Shown here one piece after another: positions 1-8,460 of a stretch of 64,000 nucleotides of DNA. The notes beneath the pieces were generated by a model. That model searched no databases and was not told the DNA's origin. It saw only the letters and a list, made by a program, of their open reading frames with translations. A program made the translations under genes and the position numbers. The stretch is from Chitinophaga japonensis (lineage in GTDB: Bacteria; Bacteroidota; Bacteroidia; Chitinophagales; Chitinophagaceae): NCBI RefSeq assembly GCF_007830125.1, contig NZ_VLLG01000002.1:1496550-1560549 (forward strand), given 5' to 3'. Within the stretch, counting starts at the first letter, position 1. Every line of letters begins with the position of its first letter.

Positions 1-231
1 GTGAAGTTTGACGGCAAAAAAGATGAGGAGCTGGGCGAAACCGATGAGGATATCCATGGTAAAAGAATGGATGCCGGCGCCAACTTCATTGCTGGTTACG
101 AGCTGAAAAACGGCCTGCTGTTCAGCGTAAACTACAGCCTGGGCTTAACAGATGTAGATCCTAACGGCACCAAGTCCAAAAACGGCTACTTCGGTATCAG
201 CGTTGGTTACCTGTTCAAGACAAAGAAATAA
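1..231 (+). CDS. Outer-membrane beta-barrel protein, C-terminal fragment
   Basis: This is the last 76 residues of a gene that begins before the window; the GTG at base 1 is only the window edge, not a believable start. Alternating polar and hydrophobic residues (FIAGYELKNGLLFSVNYSLG) and a final strand GYFGISVGYLF are what the last strands of a Bacteroidota OmpW/PorT-like barrel look like. It would sit in the outer membrane. The exact family cannot be decided from this fragment. A strong terminator follows 40 bases after the stop, so this is the end of its transcript. Confidence 0.6.
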   Translation: MKFDGKKDEELGETDEDIHGKRMDAGANFIAGYELKNGLLFSVNYSLGLTDVDPNGTKSKNGYFGISVGYLFKTKK

Positions 232-270
232 CCATAATAGAGATATAGTACACAACTAAGACACCATTAA

Positions 271-300
271 CCGTCCTGCTTTCAGCGGGACGGTTTTTTT
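271..300 (+). terminator. Rho-independent terminator of the barrel gene
   Basis: A 10-bp stem (CCGTCCTGCT pairing with AGCGGGACGG, one G-U pair) closes a TTC loop and runs straight into seven T. It ends the transcript of the outer-membrane barrel gene. Confidence 0.9.
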
Positions 301-434
301 ATGCGTGCTGTCTAGGGGAATGGCGCCGCTTGTCCGTCTTACCAGTAATAACACTATCATCGACATAGGACAAAAAAACAAAAAGTGTGACAGTTATGCG
401 TACATGCCACTGCGTTTCCACGTAATGGCATTTT

Positions 435-1388
435 TTATACCACTGCTTCCACCACTCTTTTTACCACTTTGGGCTTGCCCAGGGTGTAGTAGTGCAGCAC
501 CGGTACGCCGAACTGCTTCAGCTCCCGGGACTGCTGTATGAGCCACTGGGTGCCTACTTCTTCCACTTCCTTGTCTGTTTTACATTTCAGTATTTCAGTA
601 GACAGCTCGTCCGGGATGTCTACATGGAAGGTGCGGGGCAGCACGGTAAGCTGCTTTTTGGAGGTAATGGGCTTGAGACCGGGAATAATAGGGATGGTAA
701 TACCCATGTCCCGGCATTTGGTCACAAAATCAAAAAATTTCTGGTTGTCGAAGAACATCTGCGTTACGATGTAGTCGGCACCTTTTTCCACTTTTCTTTT
801 CAGGTGGGCGATATCTGTTTGCATATTGGGCGCCTCAAAATGCTTTTCGGGATAGCCGGCCACGCCTATGCAGAACTTGGTCTTTACCCCTTCCTGCAGG
901 TCCTCTTCCAGGTATACGCCGTTGTTCATGTTCACCACCTGCTGCAGCAGCTCTAAGGCATAGCGGTGGCCGTCGGGATGGGGCTCAAAGAAGGTTTCGT
1001 TCTTGGGCGCGTCTCCGCGCAGCACCAGTACATTGTCCACGCCCAGGAAGTTAAGGTCTATGAGCGCGTTCTCCGTTTCCTCCCGGCTAAAGCCCCCGCA
1101 GATCAGGTGGGGCACGGCATCCACGTTGTAATGGTTCATAATGGCGGCGCAAATGCCTACGGTGCCGGGCCGCTTGCGGATCTCCACTTTTTCGAAGGAG
1201 CCGTCGCCCCGTTTCTTGAACATATGCTCGCTGCGGTGGTACGTAACGTTAATGAAAGCCGGCTTGAACTCCATTAAGGGGTCCAGGTGGTCGTAGATAG
1301 ACTCTATGCTTTTACCTTTCAGGGGCGGCAATATCTCGAAAGAGATAAGGGTGTCCTTTGCCTGTGCAATATGTTCTGTTACCTTCAT
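435..1388 (-). CDS. metF: 5,10-methylenetetrahydrofolate reductase
   Basis: MetF reduces 5,10-methylene-THF to 5-methyl-THF with a flavin, supplying the methyl group that MetH moves to homocysteine. The 317-residue protein has the expected length and the family start (SFEILPPLKGKSIESIYDHL), followed by the barrel motifs FINVTYHRSEH, LVLRGDAPKNE, GVAGYPEKH and DYIVTQMFFDNQKFFDF. It is cytosolic. The split metH genes lie 26 kb away, so the pathway is dispersed. The gene is divergent from lptB and has a leader of about 105 bases holding an inverted repeat, which suggests control after transcription starts. Confidence 0.95.
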   Translation of the reverse strand: MKVTEHIAQAKDTLISFEILPPLKGKSIESIYDHLDPLMEFKPAFINVTYHRSEHMFKKRGDGSFEKVEIRKRPGTVGICAAIMNHYNVDAVPHLICGGFSREETENALIDLNFLGVDNVLVLRGDAPKNETFFEPHPDGHRYALELLQQVVNMNNGVYLEEDLQEGVKTKFCIGVAGYPEKHFEAPNMQTDIAHLKRKVEKGADYIVTQMFFDNQKFFDFVTKCRDMGITIPIIPGLKPITSKKQLTVLPRTFHVDIPDELSTEILKCKTDKEVEEVGTQWLIQQSRELKQFGVPVLHYYTLGKPKVVKRVVEAVV

Positions 1389-1429
1389 TCGTAGTTTTTT
1401 GTCTTTTTAGAAACCTCATGGAACCTCGC

Positions 1430-1511
1430 ATGAACCCGCCCCTGTTTGAGTAAGGTCTTTTCTGCCCGGGTTCATAATTCCGGCGCCTTATTTTTATGAC
1501 GGGCAAAAATA
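1430..1511 (-). promoter_or_regulatory. metF promoter and structured 5' leader
   Basis: On the minus strand a -7 box TATTTTTG (1504-1511) fits the Bacteroidota consensus TAnnTTTG; no clear -33 box is seen. Downstream in the leader ATGAACCC (1468-1475) and GGGTTCAT (1430-1437) form a perfect 8-bp inverted repeat around a 30-base loop, followed by two further GGTTC/GGTTT repeats before the start codon. I do not recognise it as a known methionine or SAM riboswitch class. Confidence 0.45.
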
Positions 1512-1554
1512 ATATAATCTTAGTTAAATGGTTATTTTTGCTAAGTTTGAACAT

Positions 1555-2319
1555 ATGGTATTAAAAATTCATACAGATCAGTTAGTTAAGCGGTACCGCA
1601 ACAGAACCGTCGTGAACCACGTGTCTGTAGAAGTAACACAAGGGGAGATAGTAGGGTTGCTGGGCCCGAACGGAGCGGGCAAGACCACCACTTTTTACAT
1701 GGTGGTGGGCTTAATAAAGCCGGATGAGGGAGAGGTCTTCCTGGATAATGTGAATATTACCAAGCTGCCCATGTACAAGCGGGCGCAGATGGGCATAGGC
1801 TACCTGCCGCAAGAGGCTTCCGTGTTCCGCAAGCTGAGCGTGGAGGACAATATAGCCGCCGTGCTGGAAATGACCGGCATGAAAAAGGCCGCGCAAAAGG
1901 AGAAGCTGGAGTCCCTGCTGAACGAGTTCCGCCTGCAGCACGTGCGCAAAAGCCCGGGTGATGTGCTGAGCGGTGGCGAACGCCGGCGTACGGAGATAGC
2001 CAGGGCCCTGGCGGTAGACCCCAAGTTCATTTTGCTGGATGAGCCGTTTGCCGGCATTGACCCTATTGCCGTGGAGGATATACAGTCCATTGTAGCGCGG
2101 CTCAAGTACAAGAACATTGGCATTCTTATTACAGACCATAACGTACAGGAAACGCTGTCTATCACGGACAGGGCATATTTATTGTTTGAAGGGAAGATAC
2201 TGAAAGCCGGCACCGCGGAAGAGCTGGCGGCGGATGAACAGGTAAGAAAAGTGTATCTTGGACAAAATTTCATCCTGCGCCGTAAAAATTACCTGGACGA
2301 AGCCGCAAAACAACAATAA
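1555..2319 (+). CDS. lptB: LPS export ABC transporter ATP-binding protein
   Basis: LptB is the cytosolic ATPase of the LptBFG complex that extracts lipopolysaccharide from the inner membrane. Visible motifs: Walker [11 protein letters not shown]-loop [10 protein letters not shown], signature [15 protein letters not shown], Walker [14 protein letters not shown] and the switch histidine in ITDHNV. LptB is distinguished by the YLPQE and DEPFAGIDP context. An ATG at 1528 would add nine residues, but the family normally begins MVL, as at 1555, and a TAnnTTTG box covers 1533-1540. The protein is 254 residues from this start. GH3 follows 21 bases downstream and is probably cotranscribed. Confidence 0.93.
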   Translation: MVLKIHTDQLVKRYRNRTVVNHVSVEVTQGEIVGLLGPNGAGKTTTFYMVVGLIKPDEGEVFLDNVNITKLPMYKRAQMGIGYLPQEASVFRKLSVEDNIAAVLEMTGMKKAAQKEKLESLLNEFRLQHVRKSPGDVLSGGERRRTEIARALAVDPKFILLDEPFAGIDPIAVEDIQSIVARLKYKNIGILITDHNVQETLSITDRAYLLFEGKILKAGTAEELAADEQVRKVYLGQNFILRRKNYLDEAAKQQ

Positions 2320-2340
2320 ACTAACTGTATTCTTCTTCTT

Positions 2341-3867
2341 ATGAGAATTTTAAGTCCTGCAATATCTCAGTTGGCGCGTTTGCGTATGGGACGCATAGAG
2401 CATTTTATGCAATATCCCTTACAGGTGCAGCAGCAGGTTTTTCAAAGTTTGATCAGTGCCGCCCAGTATACGGAGTTTGGCAAACAATATGGCTTTTCCA
2501 GCATCTTCAAGATAGACGAGTTCAAGCAAAGGGTGCCCGTGCACAATTACGATTCCATCAAACCTTATATACAGCGGGTAATGGAAGGGCAGCAGAATGT
2601 ACTGTGGAACACGCCTATCAAGTGGTTCGCAAAATCCAGCGGCACTACGGCAGATAAAAGCAAGTTCATCCCGGTATCCATCGAGAGCCTGGACGAATGC
2701 CATTACCGTTCCGGCAGGGATGTGCTGTCCCTGTTCTACAACAACTTCCCGGACTCCGACCTGCTCACTGGCAAATCGCTGGTGATAGGCGGCAGCCACC
2801 AGGTGAACAAGCTCTCGCCGGACAGCGACTCCTATTACGGCGACCTGAGCGCGGTAATGCTGCAGAACATGCCTTTCTACGGCAACATGATCCGCACGCC
2901 GGACCTTTCCATTGCCCTGATGGACGAATGGGAAGAGAAAATAGAGCGTATGGCCAATGCCGTTATACACGAGAACGTTACTTCCATCGCCGGCGTACCT
3001 ACCTGGACCCTGGTGCTGATAAAGCGCATTTTTGAGCTGACCGGCACCGACAACCTGGCGGACGTATGGCCCGATATAGAGCTGTACATGCACGGCGGCG
3101 TGAGCTTCACGCCTTACCGCGAACAGTTCAGGCAACTGATCCGCAAGCCGGACATGTACTACCAGGAAACCTACAATGCCTCCGAAGGTTTTTTTGCCGC
3201 GCAGGACATCATCGGGCAGGAGGGATTGCTGCTGTTCCTGAACCATGGCATCTTCTACGAATTCATGCCCATGGAGGAATACGGCAAGGAACAGCCCCGC
3301 ACCCTGCAACTGCAGGAGGTGGAGCTGGGCAGGAACTACGCGTTGATTATCAGCACCAACGGCGGGCTGTGGCGCTACCTGGTAGGCGATACCATACAGT
3401 TCGTATCCCTGGCGCCCTACCGCATCAAGGTGAGCGGCCGCACTAAATCGTTCATCAACGCATTTGGCGAGGAGCTGATCGTGGAGAATTCCGACCGGGC
3501 TATTGCCCATGCCTGCGAGGTGACCGGGGCCGTGGTGAATGACTATACGGCGGCGCCCATCTACTTCAGCGAGCGTGGCAACGGCGGGCATGAGTGGCTG
3601 CTGGAGTTTGATGTAATGCCCTGCGACCTGCAGCAGTTCACACAGGCGCTGGACAGCATGCTGCAATCCATTAATTCAGACTACGAGGCCAAGCGGCATA
3701 AGGATATTGCGCTGCGCATGCCGGTGGTGCATGTGCTGCCCAAAGGCACCTTTACCGAATGGCTGAAGAGCAAGGGCAAGCTGGGCGGGCAGCACAAGGT
3801 GCCGCGCCTGAATAATGAAAGGCATTACGTGGAGGAGATACTGCAGTTTGCGCACCCGGATAATTAA
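2341..3867 (+). CDS. GH3 family (auxin-responsive promoter-like) acyl-adenylating protein
   Basis: This 508-residue protein belongs to the GH3 fold (PF03321), related to the plant enzymes that adenylate a carboxylate and join it to an amino acid. Evidence: the ATP-binding motif KSSGTTADKSKFIPVS (about residues 98-113), YMHGGVSFTPYREQF, YNASEGFFAAQ, the GGLWRYLVGDTIQFVS segment and the C-terminal SGRTKSFINAFGEELIVEN. The bacterial substrate is unknown; GH3 genes are common in Bacteroidota without an assigned pathway. It is cytosolic and sits directly behind lptB with a 21-base gap, a pairing that may reflect only cotranscription. Confidence 0.85.
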   Translation: MRILSPAISQLARLRMGRIEHFMQYPLQVQQQVFQSLISAAQYTEFGKQYGFSSIFKIDEFKQRVPVHNYDSIKPYIQRVMEGQQNVLWNTPIKWFAKSSGTTADKSKFIPVSIESLDECHYRSGRDVLSLFYNNFPDSDLLTGKSLVIGGSHQVNKLSPDSDSYYGDLSAVMLQNMPFYGNMIRTPDLSIALMDEWEEKIERMANAVIHENVTSIAGVPTWTLVLIKRIFELTGTDNLADVWPDIELYMHGGVSFTPYREQFRQLIRKPDMYYQETYNASEGFFAAQDIIGQEGLLLFLNHGIFYEFMPMEEYGKEQPRTLQLQEVELGRNYALIISTNGGLWRYLVGDTIQFVSLAPYRIKVSGRTKSFINAFGEELIVENSDRAIAHACEVTGAVVNDYTAAPIYFSERGNGGHEWLLEFDVMPCDLQQFTQALDSMLQSINSDYEAKRHKDIALRMPVVHVLPKGTFTEWLKSKGKLGGQHKVPRLNNERHYVEEILQFAHPDN

Positions 3868-3920
3868 CGGAGGCCAGCACTAAGATTATTAATTATTCAT
3901 TCTTAATTATTAATTATTTC

Positions 3921-4670
3921 ATGAAATTACTGGAGAACAAAGTTGCTATTGTAACAGGTGCCAGCCGTGGAATTGGAGAAGCGATCGCGGAGAAATTTGC
4001 CGAGCAGGGAGCCAATGTAGCATTTACTTACCTCAGCTCTGATGAAAAGGCCAAAGCCCTGGAACAAAAGCTGCAGGCCAAGGGAGTAAAGGCAAAGGCT
4101 TACAAGTCCAACGCCGGGTTGTACGAAGATTGTGAAGCGCTGGTAGCGGAGGTGCTGAAGGATTTTGGCGCCGTGGATATTTGCGTGAACAACGCCGGTA
4201 TTTCAAAAGACAACCTGCTGCTGCGCATGAGCCCCGACCAGTGGGATGATGTAATGGATATTAACCTGAAGAGCGTATACAACATGACCAAGCATGTCAT
4301 ACGCCCGATGATGAAAGCCAAGAATGGCGTGATCATCAACATGAGCTCCATCATCGGCATCAAGGGCAATGCGGGGCAGAGCAGCTATGCCGCGTCCAAG
4401 GCCGGCATCATCGGGTTCACCAAATCCATTGCGCAGGAGCTGGGCAGCCGCAACGTGCGCTGCAATGCCGTAGCGCCGGGATTTATTGAAACGGATATGA
4501 CGCACTACCTGCAGGACGGGGACGGCGCTAAAACCTACATAGAAAAAATACCGCTGGGCCGTTTTGGCAAGCCGGAAGATATTGCCAATGTATGCCTGTT
4601 CCTGGCATCCGACATGGGCGCCTACCTGACCGGCCAGGTGATCAGCGCCTGCGGCGGACTGAATATTTAG
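3921..4670 (+). CDS. fabG: 3-oxoacyl-[acyl-carrier-protein] reductase
   Basis: This is a classical short-chain dehydrogenase of 249 residues with the FabG layout. It has the NADP-binding motif TGASRGIGEAIA (residues 12-23), NNAG, the catalytic serine in NMSSIIG, YAASKAG (Tyr-x-x-x-Lys) and the C-terminal FIETDMT, FLASD and YLTGQVISACGG segments. FabG reduces beta-ketoacyl-ACP in fatty-acid elongation. It stands alone here, not beside other fab genes, so a different ketoreductase role is possible. The 50 bases before it are an AT-rich repeat (AATTATTAATT words), and a hairpin follows the stop. Confidence 0.88.
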   Translation: MKLLENKVAIVTGASRGIGEAIAEKFAEQGANVAFTYLSSDEKAKALEQKLQAKGVKAKAYKSNAGLYEDCEALVAEVLKDFGAVDICVNNAGISKDNLLLRMSPDQWDDVMDINLKSVYNMTKHVIRPMMKAKNGVIINMSSIIGIKGNAGQSSYAASKAGIIGFTKSIAQELGSRNVRCNAVAPGFIETDMTHYLQDGDGAKTYIEKIPLGRFGKPEDIANVCLFLASDMGAYLTGQVISACGGLNI

Positions 4671-4676
4671 CTGTTG

Positions 4677-4712
4677 GCTGCCAGCTTTTGCCCATTAGCT
4701 AAAGCTGGCAGC
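4677..4712. terminator. Hairpin between convergent fabG and SMP-30 gene
   Basis: GCTGCCAGCTTT (4677-4688) and AAAGCTGGCAGC (4701-4712) form a perfect 12-bp stem over a 12-base loop; weaker pairing (GTTGGC / GGCTAAC) extends it. There is no long T run, but its place between two convergent stops suggests a bidirectional terminator. It belongs to the group of short-word hairpins seen elsewhere in the window. Confidence 0.6.
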
Positions 4713-4732
4713 TAAAGGCTAACAACCGCCAA

Positions 4733-5608
4733 CTATGGTATCCTGAACATCTCAATGCACTTCCTGTCCTGGAGGGTTACATACACGGTCTTTTTGTTCC
4801 TGCCGCCAAAAATAAGGTTGCTGCACTGTTTGCCTTTCAGCGGCACTTCCCGTACCAGTTGACCCCGGGGGGATAGTATCGCAATCACGCCTTTGCCCCA
4901 GCGGGCCACATACAGGTTGCCGGCCTTGTCGCATTTCATCCCGTCAAAACCAAAATCAGGGAATTCCGTAAACAGGGTTTTGTTGGAGAGGTTGCCCGCA
5001 TCGTCCACATCAAACCGCCATATTTTGCGCTGCACGCTTTCATTCACGTAGAGCGTCTTTTCATCGGGGCTGAGGGCAATGCCGTTGGTGGTGCCCATGT
5101 TCTGCTCCAGCAGCACGGCCTGGCCGCCTTTGTCAATACGCCATAGCTGGCCGGTATTGTTCTTCCAGTCAGGATCAGAGGCAAACAGCTGGCCTTTGCG
5201 GTTGATGCAGATATCATTGGGCTGGTTGAACCGGTCGGAGTGTACGTAGGGTTTCACGGCTTTGGTGCGCATGTCTACCTCCAGCACATTATGCCCGCTG
5301 AAATCCGCCAGGTACATATTGCCTGCACGGTTAAACACGATGCTGTTAGCGGTGCTGCCCTCCGGCAGGGTCACGAATATTTCCCCGCTGCCATCTTTGG
5401 TGCTGATCTTCCCGATGGTGCCGTCGTGCCGGAAGTTCACCACGTACAGGTTGCCGGCCTTATCAAAGTTGGGCCCTTCAATGTTTTGGGAGAACATATT
5501 TTCTTCCGTAAGGTCCTGCGCTTGGTATGGAGCGCCGGCTTTCTTTTGCTGTGCAAGGGCAGGGCTGGCAATAACGGCCGCCGCCAGCAGACCGATAAAC
5601 TTGTGCAT
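4733..5608 (-). CDS. Exported SMP-30/gluconolactonase-like beta-propeller protein
   Basis: From the ATG at 5608 the protein (291 residues) begins with a clear signal peptide MHKFIGLLAAAVIASPALAQ; the longer frame upstream adds an unlikely 25 residues. The mature part has repeated NHL/SMP-30 blade motifs: GPNFDKAGNLYVVNF, VFNRAGNMYLADF, ICINRKGQLFASDP, ALSPDEKTLYVNES and KCDKAGNLYVARWGKG. These match the calcium-binding lactonase family (PF08450). A lactonase or a non-enzymatic propeller are both possible. It is probably periplasmic. It is convergent with fabG and divergent from the nucleoid-protein gene. Confidence 0.75.
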   Translation of the reverse strand: MHKFIGLLAAAVIASPALAQQKKAGAPYQAQDLTEENMFSQNIEGPNFDKAGNLYVVNFRHDGTIGKISTKDGSGEIFVTLPEGSTANSIVFNRAGNMYLADFSGHNVLEVDMRTKAVKPYVHSDRFNQPNDICINRKGQLFASDPDWKNNTGQLWRIDKGGQAVLLEQNMGTTNGIALSPDEKTLYVNESVQRKIWRFDVDDAGNLSNKTLFTEFPDFGFDGMKCDKAGNLYVARWGKGVIAILSPRGQLVREVPLKGKQCSNLIFGGRNKKTVYVTLQDRKCIEMFRIP

Positions 5609-5674
5609 AATGGTAAAGCTATATAAATTTATTGCGGCGCGCAACCTGTATGCCGTTTTACTATTTTCGCACCC

Positions 5675-6727
5675 ATGATCCATGTTTCAGCGTTATCCGA
5701 TCTGGCGCATCTGGCCATTCATAAAGTAGGCAATTCCTCCCAGGATGAGCCGTTGATCTGTTCTCAGGCTCCGCTGGAGCTGCAGGATGAAACCATCAGC
5801 CAATTGCTGCTGCACTATTTTATACAGCCATTTACCAACAGCGCGGAGTATTTCCGTTTTTTTCATGAGGCAGAACTGCAGTTGAACGAGGTATTCCAGT
5901 ACTGCAAGCGCATTTTTGCGGACCAGGAGAGTTTCTACGAGCAGTCCGTGAACATTGCCAAACACCTGTACAAGCATTCCACGCACCCTAAAATAAAGGG
6001 CGGGGAACTGTATATCGCCTACTTCAGCAAATGCCTGACAGACGGGGAAGAAGCGCCGGCCATCGGCATTTTCAAATCGGAGAACCGGGATACCTACCTG
6101 AAAGTGTTCCTTTCCGGCGATAACTACCAGGTAAGCTCCGATGATGGCATTAACATCAACAAGCTGGATAAAGGATGCCTGATCTTTGACCTGGAAGGGG
6201 AGCAGGGCTACAAGGTGAGCGTGATAGACAGCATCGGCAAGCAGAACGAGGCGGTATACTGGAAAGACGCCTTTTTACAGGTGCAGCGCCGGGAGGACAG
6301 CTACCACCAGACGGAGACCGCCGTAAACATGTGCAAGCTGTTCATAGAGGACAAGCTGCCGGCGGAGTATGAGATGAGCCGGGTAGACCAGGTGGACCTG
6401 CTCAACAAATCGGCCAGCTACTTCAAGGACAAGGAGCAGTTCCATGTAGATGATTTTGCGCAGGAGGTGCTGGGTCACCCGGATGCCATTGCTTCCTTTA
6501 AGGAATACCGGCAGCACTACCAGCAGGAGTTCCGGCTGGATATACCGGATGAATTTGACATATCTGCACCGGCGGTAAAGAAGCAGCAGAAAGTATTCAA
6601 GAGCGTATTGAAGCTGGACCGCAACTTTCACGTATACATACACGGTGACCGCGACCTGATAGAGCGCGGGTACGATGAGGCAACGAATATGTACTATTAC
6701 AAGCTGCTGTTTGAGAAGGAAAGCTGA
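5675..6727 (+). CDS. Nucleoid-associated protein, NdpA/YejK family
   Basis: The 350-residue protein fits the 37-kDa nucleoid-associated family (PF04245). Characteristic stretches are LAIHKVGN near the start, QPFTNSAEYFRFFHEAEL, IKGGELYIAYF, the central GCLIFDLEGEQGYKV and the C-terminal VLKLDRNFHVYIHGDRDLIERGYDEATNMYYYKLLF. Members bind DNA non-specifically; their exact task is poorly known. A degenerate -7 box TATTTTCG lies just upstream. The gene is followed at once by a dispersed palindromic repeat shared with three other places in the window. Confidence 0.85.
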   Translation: MIHVSALSDLAHLAIHKVGNSSQDEPLICSQAPLELQDETISQLLLHYFIQPFTNSAEYFRFFHEAELQLNEVFQYCKRIFADQESFYEQSVNIAKHLYKHSTHPKIKGGELYIAYFSKCLTDGEEAPAIGIFKSENRDTYLKVFLSGDNYQVSSDDGININKLDKGCLIFDLEGEQGYKVSVIDSIGKQNEAVYWKDAFLQVQRREDSYHQTETAVNMCKLFIEDKLPAEYEMSRVDQVDLLNKSASYFKDKEQFHVDDFAQEVLGHPDAIASFKEYRQHYQQEFRLDIPDEFDISAPAVKKQQKVFKSVLKLDRNFHVYIHGDRDLIERGYDEATNMYYYKLLFEKES

Positions 6728-6730
6728 TTG

Positions 6731-6817
6731 ATGTGCGGATGTGCAGATATGCAAATGTGCAGATGAAAAAAATGAGTGACTCGCTTCAATTCATCTGCAC
6801 ATTTGCATATCCGCACA
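6731..6817. repeat. Dispersed palindromic repeat, family 1, copy 1
   Basis: The left arm (6731-6765) is a chain of related words, TGTGCGGATGTGCAGATATG followed by CAAATGTGCAGATG, and the right arm (6791-6817) is its near reverse complement. It fills the gap between two convergent genes, so it may also end both transcripts. Copies are at 22994-23080 and 42341-42430, with a single arm at 41210-41248. Confidence 0.9.
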
Positions 6818-8188
6818 TTATTTTTTGCTCCTGTGCCTTGGCGGCCGGGGCTTGTTTTCCTTAGGCGCCCTGGACTCCTGGCGGTTATTATCGGGGCGGG
6901 GGCCCTGCTTTTGTTCCTGCCTGGGCGGCTGTTGCGGTTTCTGGTCCCGGCGTTTCTGCCCGCCATGGCTGTTCCGCTGGTCGCCGCCTCCGCCTCCGCG
7001 TTGCTCGCCTTTTTTGGATGCCGGTTGCCCCTGCTGTTTCTGTTGTTGCTGCTGCCTTTGTTTTTCCCGGTCCTTTTGCTTGCGTTTGTGCGAGTTCTTT
7101 TCCAGGGAGCGCAGGCTGATCTGGCCTACCACGTCTGCAAAGCCCAGGTCTGTTTCCTTGGGTTTGGTGACCACTACTTCCACCGCTTTCAGCTCTTCGG
7201 GTTTAACGCCCTGCTTGTTGAGCTGGCGGATCTCCTTTACACGGGTAATGGTTAGAGGATATTGTTTGTTGCTGCTTTCGTAGCTGTACCACATGAGGTT
7301 CTTGAAGATGTCCCTTTTCTGCAGCGAGGCTACCCCGGCGGCCGTTTCAATGGTATCTGCATCTTCCGGGAAATCCTTGAGGGCATCCAGGTAGGTATCC
7401 AGCTCGTAATTGAGGCAACATTTCAGGCGGCCGCACTGGCCGGAAAGTTTTGCCTGGTTAATGGAAAGGTTCTGGTAGCGGGCAGCAGTGGTGTTTACGC
7501 TCTTGAAGTCAGACAGCCAGGTAGCGCAGCACAGCTCGCGGCCGCAACTGCCGATACCGCCCACCTTACCGGCTTCCTGGCGGGCGCCGATCTGGCGCAT
7601 TTCCACCTTTACGCGGAATTCGGAGGCGTATACTTTGATCAGCTCACGGAAATCCACCCGGTCATCGGCGGTATAGAAGAAAGTGGCTTTACGGCCATCG
7701 GCCTGTATCTCCACTTCGGTCAGCTTCATTTCCAGCCCCAGGTTGCGGGCCAGGGCCCGGGCCTTGATGAGGGCCTCCTTTTCGCGGGCCTTGTTGTCGT
7801 TCAAACGGTGCAGGTCTTCCGGGGTAGGGCGGCGCAGCACTTTCTTTACTTCCGGGGTATCTTCTGCCCGCCGTTTCTTCATCTGGAGCTTTACCAGCTC
7901 GCCGGTAAGACTTACGGTACCCACGTCGAAGCCGCTGATACCTTCCACGGTTACCATCTCCCCTTTTTCAAAGTGCTGTTTGGTAACATTGCGGAAAAAA
8001 TCTTTTCTACTACCGTTATTGAAACTAACTTCTATAATGTCAAATGGTGCTAAGCTATCACCCAAGGGAATATTGGCCAGCCAATCAAATACATTAAGCC
8101 TGTTACATCCTCCGCTACTGCATCCTCCGTTGCTTTTGCATCCTGCTGGCTTCCCATCCGCACCCGTACCACATCCGGCACAAGCCAT
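6818..8188 (-). CDS. ricT: PSP1/RicT (YaaT) family regulatory protein
   Basis: The 456-residue protein has a cysteine-rich N-terminus (MACAGCGTGADGKPAGC), then the conserved PSP1 region ALIKARALARNLGLEMKLTEVEIQADGRK split over about residues 138-170, YTADDRVDFRELIKVYAS, GGIGSCGRELCCATWL and SGQCGRLKCCLNYE, the Fe-S/cysteine motifs of RicT. In Bacillus RicT works with RicA and RicF in RNA processing. The last 110 residues are a low-complexity Lys/Gln/Arg/Gly tail, probably disordered and possibly RNA-binding. The holB-ricT order is a familiar Bacteroidota arrangement. Confidence 0.85.
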   Translation of the reverse strand: MACAGCGTGADGKPAGCKSNGGCSSGGCNRLNVFDWLANIPLGDSLAPFDIIEVSFNNGSRKDFFRNVTKQHFEKGEMVTVEGISGFDVGTVSLTGELVKLQMKKRRAEDTPEVKKVLRRPTPEDLHRLNDNKAREKEALIKARALARNLGLEMKLTEVEIQADGRKATFFYTADDRVDFRELIKVYASEFRVKVEMRQIGARQEAGKVGGIGSCGRELCCATWLSDFKSVNTTAARYQNLSINQAKLSGQCGRLKCCLNYELDTYLDALKDFPEDADTIETAAGVASLQKRDIFKNLMWYSYESSNKQYPLTITRVKEIRQLNKQGVKPEELKAVEVVVTKPKETDLGFADVVGQISLRSLEKNSHKRKQKDREKQRQQQQQKQQGQPASKKGEQRGGGGGDQRNSHGGQKRRDQKPQQPPRQEQKQGPRPDNNRQESRAPKENKPRPPRHRSKK

Positions 8189-8310
8189 ATTTTTCAGTTT
8201 AAATTTTGTTTTTACTAAATATCAATTCCGATCCTGTCCTGATCCATCAAAATACATATTTATTTTATAGAATACAAAGGACAGGCCGCACAAAGGTAAC
8301 CAAAATAAAA

Positions 8311-8460
8311 GTTCCAAATTCCAAAACCCAAATTCCCCCAAATCCCAAATCCCAAATTCCAAAAACCAAATTGGGGGGCAGTCTCTTGACTACAGGGACA
8401 GTTCAATGTTATTAGTGCCCTGCCTCCAGTTTGGAATTTGGGTTTTGGAATTTGGAATTT
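8311..8460. repeat. Long short-word hairpin (CCAAATTCCAAA type)
   Basis: The left arm (8311-8377) is a degenerate array of CCAAATTCCAAAACCC words, and the right arm (8428-8460) reads back as TTTGGAATTTGGGTTTTGG. The loop of about 50 bases holds ACTACAGGGACAG and GTGCCCTG. It lies between holB and ricT on the same strand and reaches the holB stop codon, so it may end or attenuate the holB transcript. Confidence 0.85.

Noticed and set aside
1..231. GTG at base 1 as a true start codon
   Set aside because: It is the window edge. The product is clearly only the end of a barrel protein.
2341..3867. GH3 gene as a plant-derived auxin gene
   Set aside because: GH3 homologues are widespread in Bacteroidota, and nothing around suggests recent transfer.
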